In this document: piece by piece, positions 1 through 6,678 of the stretch
Layout of the letters: every line of letters begins with the position of its first letter
Numbering within the stretch: the stretch's first letter is position 1
Source: Deltaproteobacteria bacterium
GTDB lineage: Bacteria > Desulfobacterota > Desulfobacteria > Desulfobacterales > ETH-SRB1
Direction: 5' to 3'
Assembly: GCA_019314185.1 (NCBI GenBank)
Contig: JAFCZU010000061.1
Coordinates: 1-17,917 of the forward strand
DNA length: 17,917 nucleotides
Notes under the pieces: model-generated
Told to the model about the DNA's origin: nothing
Databases searched by the model: none
The model's input: only the letters and a program-made list of their open reading frames with translations
Program-made: the position numbers and the translations under genes

Positions 1-108
1 GGCTTTACCATTTTCCACGCATGTAACCTCATATCCATCGTCTTTAAGAATCGATGTAACCGTACGGACGGTTGAGGGAGATTCATGGACAAGCAATGAT
101 TGTTTCAT
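1..108 (-). CDS. Response regulator receiver domain, N-terminal 36 codons (cut by window edge)
   Basis: This is the first 36 codons of a CheY-like receiver; the gene runs off the left edge. The start is the ATG read at 108-106 on the minus strand, preceded by only a weak purine stretch (GGTAAG). The translation begins MKQSLLVHESPSTVRTV and continues with KDDGYEV and ENGKA, matching the first beta strand, first helix and second beta strand of receivers. The usual acidic pair after strand 1 (DD or DE) is replaced here by His8-Glu9, which would weaken the Mg2+ site. The phosphoacceptor Asp lies outside the window. It follows the activator at 238-1605 on the same strand by 129 bases, so it may be the third gene of that unit. 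It could be a stand-alone receiver or the head of a longer regulator. Confidence 0.8.
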   Translation of the reverse strand, partial: MKQSLLVHESPSTVRTVTSILKDDGYEVTCVENGKA

Positions 109-237
109 AATGATACTTACCATTCGCTTAAAAAAGTTGTGTATTATTTAATTACCAACCACAATATATTGTGCTTAAAGTGGTCTGGCAACAAAAATCA
201 AGAATAACGGAAAAAGATGTTCGATGTTCATCTCCTT
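109..237. other. Short intergenic region with a 14-bp perfect palindrome
   Basis: Between the activator stop and the partial receiver start lies CACAATATATTGTG at 160-173, a perfect 14-bp palindrome. It could be a protein-binding site or a weak hairpin; no U-run terminator is attached to it. Its role is unknown. Confidence 0.3.
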
Positions 238-1605
238 TTATGATTTTTCAATTCCAAACCAGTTTATTTTATTATATAATGAACTTCGGCTTATTCCTAA
301 GATTCTGGCTGCTTTTGTTTTATTACCGCCAGTTTCTTCCAGCGCTTTTAATATGGGTTCCCTTTCCGCGTTCCGGCCCGCGGTCTTGATTGCGTTCTTG
401 AACGGTTCCATCTGCTTGGTTTTATTAGATATCCTTTGTATGACTGGCAAAGGCAGCGAAGTTTCATCGATGAGTACGTCATCACTTAGAAGAACCGCTC
501 GTTCCATGACGTTTTCAAGCTCTCTGACATTTCCAGACCACGGATTTTCCATAATGGCATGCATGGCCTCCGGCGTGATATCGGAAAGTTCCCTGTTATA
601 AATCGCAGCATATTTTCGCATAAAGTGATAAGCCAGGTTTGCGATATCAGACTTTCTTTCCCTCAAGGGAGGCAGATTGATGGTGACCACAGCCAATCGG
701 TAGTAAAGATCCCTTCGGAACCTTCCATCAAGCATGGCTCGCTCAAGGTCAACGCTTGTGGCTGCCACCACCCGCACATCTCCTTTAATGTTTGTAACAC
801 TGCCTACCGGCCTTACTTCTTTTTCCTGAAGCACACGGAGCAGATTTAATTGCACGGCCTGAGAGATGGTTCCGATCTCATCTAAGAAAAGTGTGCCCTC
901 ATCTGCCGCAATAAATAACCCTTTTTTATCTTTAACCGCTCCGGTAAAGGCTCCCTTGACATGGCCGAAGAGTTCGTTCTGCAAAAGATGTTCCGGGAAA
1001 ACGCCGCAATCAACAGCTATAAAAGGTTTATCTCTTCGGTTGCTCAGGTTGTGGATAAGTTTGGCTATCAACTCTTTGCCTGTACCGCTTTCTCCCTGGA
1101 TCAGAATTGTCGCTTGGCTGTCTGCTACTCTGGCAACGAGTTTCAGCACATCCTGCATGGCTTTGCTTTTGCCGATAATCGTTTTAATTCCATCTTTGTC
1201 TTTCAGCTTCTTGCGGAGCCGTTTGACTTCATTACAGAGTTCGCAATATTTTAAAGCCTTGCCTGCTACGAGAAGAATATCATCTTTACGAAAGGGCTTG
1301 GTCAGATAGTCGAATGCGCCCGTCTTCATAGCCTCAACCGCAGATTCAATAGAGCCATGGGCAGTAATTACAATAAAAGGAATATCCGAATATCCGGCTT
1401 TCACCTTTTTTAACAGATCCATGCCGTCAAGGTCAGGCATCATAAGATCAGAAAATATTAGATCAAAGTCATTCTTTTCTAATAGACAGATTGCTTCGGT
1501 TCCGCTGGCAGCGGTTTTGACTTCATGGCCTTGCTTTGTAAGGATTTTTTCAAACAGTTTGAGCATGTGCCGCTCATCATCTACTACTAAAATCTTCGCT
1601 AACAC
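238..1605 (-). CDS. NtrC-family sigma54-dependent response regulator (receiver-AAA+-Fis HTH)
   Basis: This is a 455-residue enhancer-binding protein, a normal family length. The receiver (about 3-120) has Asp9-Asp10, phosphoacceptor Asp53 in FSDLMMPD, and Lys103 in TKPF. The AAA+ domain (about 143-375) has Walker A GESGTGKE at 171-178, the sigma54-contacting GAFTGA loop at 218-223 and Walker B TLFLDE near 238-243. A Fis-type helix-turn-helix closes the protein (GGNKTKAARILGISRSSLY). I chose the GTG at 1605 because AGGTGG lies six bases before it and translation from there gives the canonical MLAKILVVDDE start; a TTG at 1620 is in frame but lies upstream of that ribosome binding site. The upstream kinase is the likely phosphodonor. 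A 43-bp tandem duplication has copied this gene's ribosome binding site and first codons just upstream. Predicted to activate sigma54 promoters when phosphorylated; target unknown. Confidence 0.93.
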   Translation of the reverse strand: MLAKILVVDDERHMLKLFEKILTKQGHEVKTAASGTEAICLLEKNDFDLIFSDLMMPDLDGMDLLKKVKAGYSDIPFIVITAHGSIESAVEAMKTGAFDYLTKPFRKDDILLVAGKALKYCELCNEVKRLRKKLKDKDGIKTIIGKSKAMQDVLKLVARVADSQATILIQGESGTGKELIAKLIHNLSNRRDKPFIAVDCGVFPEHLLQNELFGHVKGAFTGAVKDKKGLFIAADEGTLFLDEIGTISQAVQLNLLRVLQEKEVRPVGSVTNIKGDVRVVAATSVDLERAMLDGRFRRDLYYRLAVVTINLPPLRERKSDIANLAYHFMRKYAAIYNRELSDITPEAMHAIMENPWSGNVRELENVMERAVLLSDDVLIDETSLPLPVIQRISNKTKQMEPFKNAIKTAGRNAEREPILKALEETGGNKTKAARILGISRSSLYNKINWFGIEKS

Positions 1606-1648
1606 TTGTATCCACCTCAATCTCTACTACTAAAATCTTCGCTAACAC
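1577..1648 (-). CDS. Decoy minigene created by duplicated start of the activator
   Basis: The upstream copy of the 43-bp repeat carries the same AGGTGG and GTG as the activator's real start. Translation from this GTG gives MLAKILVV, identical to the activator's first eight residues. It then runs out of frame, because 43 is not a multiple of three, and stops at TGA 1579-1577 after 23 codons, past the true GTG at 1605. It is probably not a functional peptide. It could compete for ribosomes or couple translation between kinase and activator. Whether it is translated cannot be told from sequence. Confidence 0.3.
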   Translation of the reverse strand: MLAKILVVEIEVDTSVSEDFSSR

Positions 1649-1666
1649 TTGTATCCACCTCAATCT
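1581..1666. repeat. Perfect 43-bp tandem duplication (two copies)
   Basis: Bases 1581-1623 and 1624-1666 are identical 43-mers in direct tandem. The unit spans the end of the kinase gene, the activator's ribosome binding site, its GTG start and its first eight or so codons. No divergence between copies suggests a recent event or active slippage. Removing one copy restores a compact arrangement in which the kinase TGA overlaps the activator ribosome binding site. Confidence 0.95.
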
Positions 1667-2775
1667 TTTATCGGAAAATAAAGGTTGCAGATAGTTCCTG
1701 TTTCCTTCCCATTCTCTATTTCGATTTTTCCTCTGTGATCTTCCATGATACGCTGACAAATAGATAATCCCAATCCTGTTCCCTTGCTTCCTTTAGTAGT
1801 AAAAAATGGATCAAAGACACGATAGAGAGCCTTTTGGAGTATTCCGCTGCCTGTATCTGATATGCTGACTCGGATATAACCGACGGTTTTTTTTAATTGT
1901 TCTTTATGTATAAGATCGATAGTAAAAGAAAGAATACCCGCATCAGGCATTGCTTGAATAGCATTAATCATTACATTAAGGAAAACTTGCTGGATAAGCT
2001 GTGGATCAAGCTTGACAAGAGGGAGCTTTTTTACAAAACTTCTCTTAATATTTACCTTGTTTTTTTTGATTCTCGGGGCCATTAATGTAATTGAACCTTC
2101 AAGGAGTTCAACGATGTCCACAGTAATTCTCTCAGGGTGCTTTAACCTGGCAAAATCCAAAAGGTTTTTTACCACATCTACACACCGTGCTGTCTCCTTT
2201 TCAATAATTTTGATCGATTCAATTAAGGGATCATCCAAAGGAATTTCTTCTAAGATATCCTGTGCAAACCCTAAAATAATACTAAGAGGATTGTTGATTT
2301 CGTGTGCAATACCCGCAGCGAGTTCACCCATGAAGGCAATCTTGCTGCATCGATGAAGCTGATCCTGCAACATGTTTCGTTCTGCAAGAAGCCTGCTGTA
2401 TTGCTCTTCATCTTCCCGTGTTTTTGCTTCCCGTATTCGCCTCTCGGTTACGTCCCTGACTACTATAAAAAAATGTAGTGTCTGCCGGTAATCAAAGGGG
2501 GCAAAAGAAAGATTTGCCATAAATGTCTCAGTATTTTTTCGCTGAAGATCAATATCAACCTCAGTTGTCTTTCTGATATCAGGCAAACAGGAGAAAATAT
2601 ATCGGTTTTGTTCATAAGGCGCGCACAGATCTTGCAAACTGCCTTGCAAAAACTCCGTTCGGGTATACCCCACAGATTTTTCCAGCCATTTGTTGGCAAA
2701 AATTATCCTGCCTTTGCTGTCTACGATCATCAGAGGAAGGCGCGCCTCTTCCATCATGGTTTTAAACAACGGCAT
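1660..2775 (-). CDS. Soluble PAS sensor histidine kinase (NtrB-like)
   Basis: This 371-residue kinase has no membrane segment. A PAS domain (about 8-112) shows MIVDSKGRIIFANK and ends in VVRDVTERR. A coiled linker follows, then HisKA with GIAHEINNPLS and phosphoacceptor His158. The ATPase has N-box Asn271 (INAIQAMPD), G1 DTGSG at 307-311, FDPFF at 321-325 and GTGLGL at 332-337, so it looks catalytically complete. It probably senses a cytosolic signal and phosphorylates the activator encoded directly downstream. The start is uncertain: AGGAG abuts the ATG at 2775 with no spacing. A TTG two codons in (2769) would have a proper six-base spacing, and ATGs at codons 7 and 8 are also possible. It is transcribed divergently from the kinase at 2946, sharing a 170-bp promoter region. 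Confidence 0.92.
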   Translation of the reverse strand: MPLFKTMMEEARLPLMIVDSKGRIIFANKWLEKSVGYTRTEFLQGSLQDLCAPYEQNRYIFSCLPDIRKTTEVDIDLQRKNTETFMANLSFAPFDYRQTLHFFIVVRDVTERRIREAKTREDEEQYSRLLAERNMLQDQLHRCSKIAFMGELAAGIAHEINNPLSIILGFAQDILEEIPLDDPLIESIKIIEKETARCVDVVKNLLDFARLKHPERITVDIVELLEGSITLMAPRIKKNKVNIKRSFVKKLPLVKLDPQLIQQVFLNVMINAIQAMPDAGILSFTIDLIHKEQLKKTVGYIRVSISDTGSGILQKALYRVFDPFFTTKGSKGTGLGLSICQRIMEDHRGKIEIENGKETGTICNLYFPIKD

Positions 2776-2945
2776 CTCCTGTTTAAAATTAATAATTTTC
2801 TATATATTCCTATAGAGCGCTTTATCGCAACCTTTAAATATCCAAACTTGCAACCTTACCCCAAAACGATACTTTATAGATTCGATCTTTTTCTTGCATT
2901 AAAGGCATTTCCAATTATAATAATTAATTTTCTAATAACTCTTTG
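2776..2945. promoter_or_regulatory. Divergent promoter region between two kinase/activator units
   Basis: This 170-bp AT-rich gap separates two divergent transcription units and must hold both promoters. I found no convincing sigma54 site (no GG-N10-GC with TTGC at -12) and no strong sigma70 box. A small inverted repeat, CTATA-N6-TATAG, lies near 2801-2816. The assignment rests on position only. Confidence 0.45.
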
Positions 2946-4304
2946 ATGAATTATCAAAAGATGACCCAAATGGATTCCCAAAACCGGTTTAAACTCATTG
3001 GAGCTGTTCTGATAATTGCCTGGAGTATCAGTATCTTCTGTTTTATTCTGACACTGATGACCGGCATGGGATTGTCCTATGCCGGTCATAATAACTTTGT
3101 CTGGATTCAAAGCCTCGGTATTTTTACTTTATTTATAGGGATGGGAAGCGCTTTATGTTATAGCCGATGGCGCTTTCTTGGCTTTCAAAATCAAATTTCA
3201 GGTCAATCGAAAGAAATTAAACAATGCGAGGAAAGATACCGGATTTTAGTAGAAAGCGCTGAAGACTTTATTTTTACAGTAGATAATTCCGGATGCTTTC
3301 GATCCCTCAACAACTTTACCGCTGCTTTTTTTGGAGGAGTTCCTTCGCAATTTACAGGCCGGCCGCTTTCAAATCTTTTTTCACAAGAAATTGCCGAAAA
3401 ACAACTCAAGCTTATTAAATCGGTTTTTCAGTTTGGGAAAAGCATGCGGGATGAGTTTATGCTGACAAGAGGGGAATACCAGATATGGCTCAGCGCTAAC
3501 TTTATGCCGCGTAAGGACGAAAACGGTAAAGTAATTTCGGTTCTGTGCATTGCGAGAGATATTACAGAAAGCAAAAAACTGGAAAACCAGCTTGTTAATA
3601 CCGAAAAGCTTGCTTCAATGGGAACCCTGGCAGCGGGAGTAGCGCACGAGATCAACAACCCGCTTGGGATTATATTAGGGTTTACGGATCTTCTGCTCGA
3701 AAAAGCTGACAAAAACAGTCAGCTCTGCCAGGATCTGAAAACTATTGAGCGCCACGGCCTGCATTGTAAGGCAGTGGTTGAAAACCTTTTGAGCTTTGCC
3801 CGTCAGGGAGAAGGTCAATATGCATATTGTGATATCAACGAGGCTATTAAGGATATTGTTAATGTGGTCGATCATTCATTACAAATGAATGATATTGAAC
3901 TTCGACTGGATATGGCTTCCGGGCTTCCCAATGTAGAAGGTGATTCGCGGCAAATGCAGCAGGTTTTATTAAACCTCATTAATAATGCTGTGGCCGCTAT
4001 GCCGCAAAATGGCAGGTTAGAAATTAAAACCATATTAGACGCTAAATGCGAAAAAATAATTATAGTAGTCCATGATAATGGACATGGCATACCAAAAAAA
4101 TATATTGATAAGATATTTGATCCATTTTTTACCACCAAGAGTGAGGGAGAAGGAACAGGCCTTGGACTTTTTGTAAGCTACGGTATTATAAGCAAGTATA
4201 AAGGAACCATTACATGCGAAAGCAGCGCGGTAGAAACCTCCGAAAAATCTAAAGGAACTACTTTTACGCTGGCGCTCAGGGCAAAAAAGGAAGACAAGAC
4301 ATGA
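2946..4304 (+). CDS. Membrane-anchored PAS sensor histidine kinase
   Basis: This is a 452-residue kinase. Two hydrophobic segments (about 16-40 and 51-73) are separated by only about ten residues, so there is essentially no extracytoplasmic sensor. A PAS domain follows (about 95-208: RILVESAEDFIFTVDNSG, ending IARDITESKKL). HisKA has GVAHEINNPLG with His234. The ATPase has Asn347 in LINNAVAAMP, DNGHGIP from 377, FDPFF at 391-395 and GTGLGL at 403-408. The ATG at 2946 was chosen over the adjacent TTG, but no clear ribosome binding site precedes it; ATGs at 2961 and 2970 are alternatives. Its stop overlaps the activator start by four bases (ATGA), a tight operon. Signal is probably cytosolic or membrane-state, through PAS. 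Confidence 0.92.
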   Translation: MNYQKMTQMDSQNRFKLIGAVLIIAWSISIFCFILTLMTGMGLSYAGHNNFVWIQSLGIFTLFIGMGSALCYSRWRFLGFQNQISGQSKEIKQCEERYRILVESAEDFIFTVDNSGCFRSLNNFTAAFFGGVPSQFTGRPLSNLFSQEIAEKQLKLIKSVFQFGKSMRDEFMLTRGEYQIWLSANFMPRKDENGKVISVLCIARDITESKKLENQLVNTEKLASMGTLAAGVAHEINNPLGIILGFTDLLLEKADKNSQLCQDLKTIERHGLHCKAVVENLLSFARQGEGQYAYCDINEAIKDIVNVVDHSLQMNDIELRLDMASGLPNVEGDSRQMQQVLLNLINNAVAAMPQNGRLEIKTILDAKCEKIIIVVHDNGHGIPKKYIDKIFDPFFTTKSEGEGTGLGLFVSYGIISKYKGTITCESSAVETSEKSKGTTFTLALRAKKEDKT

Positions 4305-5701
4305 CGGGAAAAATCTTGATTGTGGATGATGAAAAAGACATGTTGATTCTCCTGACAAGGATTATAAGCGAAAAAACCGATTATGATGTGGTAACTACGC
4401 ATAATCCTTTGAATGCGATTGAAATGCTGAAAAACCAGCGAATTAATCTAATAATCACCGACCTGAAAATGCCTAAGATGGATGGAATTGCTTTGCTTGA
4501 GCGCGCTAAAAAAATTCAACCAGCCGCCGTTGTTGTTGTCATGACTGCCTATGCTACTATTGAAACTGCTGTGGAAGCCACGCGCAAAGGAGCATTTGAC
4601 TATATTGCCAAACCTTTTCGCAAAGAACGTATATTATTGACAATTAACAACGCAATGAAGTTGCAGAGTCTTACTCAGGAAAATGAAGCCCTGCTCAAGT
4701 CTCTCAACCAGCAAAAGAAGTTTTCTTCCATTCTTGGATCCAGCCCGGCCATTATGTCGATTTTAAGAAGGATAGAACAGGTAGCGCAATCAAGCGCCAC
4801 GGTCTTGATCTGTGGCGAAAGCGGTACAGGGAAAGAACTTGTGGCAAGGGCTATCCATTACCACAGCCACATGAATGATAATCCGTTTATAACGGTTAAC
4901 TGTACTGCAATGCCTGAACAGATCATTGAAAGCGAACTTTTCGGGCATGTTAAAGGGGCTTTTACCGGAGCATGGAAAGATAAAAAAGGCTTGGTCGAAG
5001 AAGCGGACAGAGGGACTCTTTTTTTTGATGAAATCGGAGATCTAAACATGTTGATGCAGGCAAAACTGCTTCGGCTTTTGCAGGAGGGAGAGTATAAGCC
5101 TGTAGGCGGATTGACTACAAAACATGTCGATATACGATTTCTCGCTGCTACAAATCAAGATTTGACAAAACTGATAGCGGAAAAGCGATTTCGAGAAGAT
5201 CTTTTCTACCGTCTCAACGTGATTAATTTTCAGCTTCCCCCGCTTCGTGACAGAAAAGAGGATATCCCAACCCTGGCACATCATTTTCTTGAAAAATATA
5301 CAATGCTAAACAAAAAAGAGATATGCCGAATTAATCCTGAAGCCATGTCTGCACTCATGACCCAAAAATGGCGCGGAAACGTCAGGGAGCTGGAAAATAT
5401 TATTGAACGGGGTGTTGTCTTTTGTCGTTCCGACCACATTGAGCTCTCGGATATTTTTCCCGAAAAATCTCATATTCCTCCCTGTTTTCTTTTTGATCAG
5501 GCTATTTATGACATACCCTTTAAGGAGGCCAAAGAAAACGTCATAAAGGCCTTTCACCACAGTTATATCCTATCAATTCTCAAGCAAAGTAATGGGAATA
5601 TTTCCAGAGCTGCTGAGCGAGTTGGTTTGCAAAGACAATATCTTCATCGCCTCATAAAAGATGAAAACATCAATGTCGAATCCTTTAAGGAAAATATATA
5701 A
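4301..5701 (+). CDS. NtrC-family sigma54-dependent response regulator (receiver-AAA+-Fis HTH)
   Basis: This is a 466-residue activator, translationally coupled to the kinase upstream. The receiver has Asp9-Asp10, phosphoacceptor Asp54 (IITDLKMPKMDG) and Lys104 in AKPF. The AAA+ domain has Walker A GESGTGKE at 172-179, GAFTGA at 219-224 and Walker B LFFDE near 240-244. The C-terminal Fis-type HTH reads NISRAAERVGLQRQYLHRLI. All key residues are intact. The next gene downstream is preceded by a strong sigma54 promoter match, so the CBS/TSUP unit is the best local candidate target. That link is inference from proximity. A palindromic repeat resembling a terminator lies 12 bases after the stop. 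Confidence 0.94.
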   Translation: MTGKILIVDDEKDMLILLTRIISEKTDYDVVTTHNPLNAIEMLKNQRINLIITDLKMPKMDGIALLERAKKIQPAAVVVVMTAYATIETAVEATRKGAFDYIAKPFRKERILLTINNAMKLQSLTQENEALLKSLNQQKKFSSILGSSPAIMSILRRIEQVAQSSATVLICGESGTGKELVARAIHYHSHMNDNPFITVNCTAMPEQIIESELFGHVKGAFTGAWKDKKGLVEEADRGTLFFDEIGDLNMLMQAKLLRLLQEGEYKPVGGLTTKHVDIRFLAATNQDLTKLIAEKRFREDLFYRLNVINFQLPPLRDRKEDIPTLAHHFLEKYTMLNKKEICRINPEAMSALMTQKWRGNVRELENIIERGVVFCRSDHIELSDIFPEKSHIPPCFLFDQAIYDIPFKEAKENVIKAFHHSYILSILKQSNGNISRAAERVGLQRQYLHRLIKDENINVESFKENI

Positions 5702-5712
5702 CTATTCTAAGG

Positions 5713-5770
5713 TTGATGACCTTGTAAAAAGTCGATTTTGTTCACAAAAGACTTTTTGCGAGACCATCAA
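5713..5770. terminator. Palindromic repeat, GTAAAAAGTC family, likely terminator of the activator
   Basis: Arms TTGATGACCTTGTAAAAAGTC (5713-5733, written here without its last base to show 20: TTGATGACCTTGTAAAAAGT) and 5750-5770 are inverted repeats matching at 17 of 21 positions; all four differences are transitions. The loop is about 16 bases. It begins 12 bases after the activator stop. It belongs to the same family as 8841-8880, 12117-12247, 16297-16440 and 17279-17299. Termination is inferred from position and hairpin. Confidence 0.55.
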
Positions 5771-6015
5771 GCTTATCAGGTTCGCAGTTCATTACTTTCT
5801 AAACCTCTGAAAAGGGCATGTGTAAACTGATTGTTTCACCTTCCTAACTCCTTGCAATTTTAACAACTTTCACCATTTATTATTTTCCGTAGCCTTTTAC
5901 TGTAATCTAAAAGTTTACAAAATATTTGCCAAGCTATGCGGGAATCCAGAAAAATAAGTTTTTATAACAATAACTTCAAATAGTTATCTGTTGGTGCTGT
6001 TCAGCTCCATGTACA
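5771..6015 (+). promoter_or_regulatory. Upstream region of the sigma54 promoter with possible activator sites
   Basis: No gene is visible here. Two short inverted repeats could be enhancer sites for an NtrC-type activator: TGTAA-N9-TTACA at 5901-5919 (about 130 bases before the predicted transcript start) and ATAACT-N6-AGTTAT at 5970-5987 (about 65 before). Their arms are short and could be chance in AT-rich DNA. Confidence 0.3.
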
Positions 6016-6023
6016 TGGTACAT
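6007..6023. promoter_or_regulatory. Overlapping palindromes covering the -24 box
   Basis: CCATGTACATGG (6007-6018) is a perfect 12-bp palindrome, and ATGTAC-ATG-GTACAT (6009-6023) is a second inverted repeat sharing its centre region. Both overlap the -24 half of the sigma54 promoter, a placement that would suit a repressor or other modulator. Confidence 0.35.
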
Positions 6024-6031
6024 TTTTTGCT
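6016..6031 (+). promoter_or_regulatory. Sigma54 (-24/-12) promoter of the CBS/TSUP unit
   Basis: TGGTAC-ATTTT-TTGCT has the invariant GG (6017-6018) and GC (6029-6030) exactly ten bases apart, and the TTGC -12 box is perfect; the -24 box differs from TGGCAC by one base. The predicted transcript start is about 6042, leaving a leader of about 36 bases with AGGAG at 6067-6071 before the TTG start at 6078. Confidence 0.7.
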
Positions 6032-6077
6032 TTATGTTCTATATTGCTCTATGGAATTCAGGAATTAGGAGATTAGC

Positions 6078-6389
6078 TTGTATCAAAGGTTTATAGCAGT
6101 AAGGAATGCAATGGAAAAGCGTGAAGTTAAAGATATTATTGTTCCCATAGATAAGAATTTTGCCGCCAAACTATCGGTTGCCGAAAAAGATAATATTACA
6201 GAGGCTATAGAGGTTTTACTCAACAATGACCTCAAACAGATTGCGGTGACCAGAAAAGATGTGGTTGTTGGAATGATAAGACTTGAAGATGCCTTGAAAG
6301 CAATAGGATTAGAAGGAGATTTGAAATCAAAGGGAACAAGAATTGTTGTCGTTCATGGCCGCAAGATTGTAATTAAAGGCTTAGAATAA
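6078..6389 (+). CDS. Small protein with a single CBS-like domain
   Basis: This is a 103-residue soluble protein. Residues about 22-80 resemble one CBS motif: IVPIDKNFAAKLSVAEKDNI, then a helix (TEAIEVLLNND), strands LKQIAVT and VVVGMIRL, and a helix (EDALKAIGL). CBS domains normally pair to bind adenosyl nucleotides, so a single copy would have to dimerise. The TTG start is chosen because AGGAG lies six bases upstream; an ATG at 6111 with AAGGA five bases upstream is a fair alternative (92 residues). It is the first gene after the sigma54 promoter and is followed, 289 bases on, by the TSUP carrier. A nucleotide-sensing role for the transporter is possible but inferred only from family and context. 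Confidence 0.75.
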   Translation: MYQRFIAVRNAMEKREVKDIIVPIDKNFAAKLSVAEKDNITEAIEVLLNNDLKQIAVTRKDVVVGMIRLEDALKAIGLEGDLKSKGTRIVVVHGRKIVIKGLE

Positions 6390-6678
6390 CAAGGATAACT
6401 AAAAATATTTGTAATGATTTAGCACTTTGAAAATTTGGCTGTTTTTGTTGAAATATTGTTAGCTCGAAAGAGCATTGTTCGATATTCTGCGGTTCAAAAC
6501 AAATCGGTAAGTTTGAATTTGTTTTTAAAAGTTATAGTGTTACAAAAATTTGTATATGCATAAATAGTATATCTAATAGAAAGGAGGTATAAAAAGAGGA
6601 TTTGGAAAACACGGGTTTTGCCATCAGAATACTTGCCGGTGATGCAAGAATTAGATAAAAAAAGGGAGAGAAATTATT
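6390..6678 (+). other. Leader between CBS gene and TSUP gene: hairpins and an unused ribosome binding site
   Basis: Three things are visible. GCTC-GAAA-GAGC (6462-6473) is a short hairpin with a GNRA-type tetraloop. TTCAAAAC (6493-6500) pairs with GTTTGAA (6511-6517) and is followed by TTTGTTTTT, a weak terminator shape. GGAGGT near 6583-6588 is a strong ribosome binding site without an ATG, GTG or TTG at normal spacing; the nearest TTG, about 13 bases on, opens only 18 codons (MENTGFAIRILAGDARIR). I see no sigma54 site here. The gap may attenuate read-through into the carrier gene. Confidence 0.35.

Noticed and set aside
171..1309. Several plus-strand frames across this stretch
   Set aside because: They are antisense to the first activator gene, which has intact family motifs throughout.
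1577..1759. 60-codon minus-strand frame ending in the tandem duplication
   Set aside because: It overlaps the kinase C-terminus out of frame; only the duplicated-start portion from 1648 has a ribosome binding site and is kept as a minigene.
2826..2842. GG-N10-GC spacing on the minus strand in the divergent promoter region
   Set aside because: The boxes read AGGTTG and AAGCG, lacking both TGGCA and TTGC; spacing alone is expected by chance.
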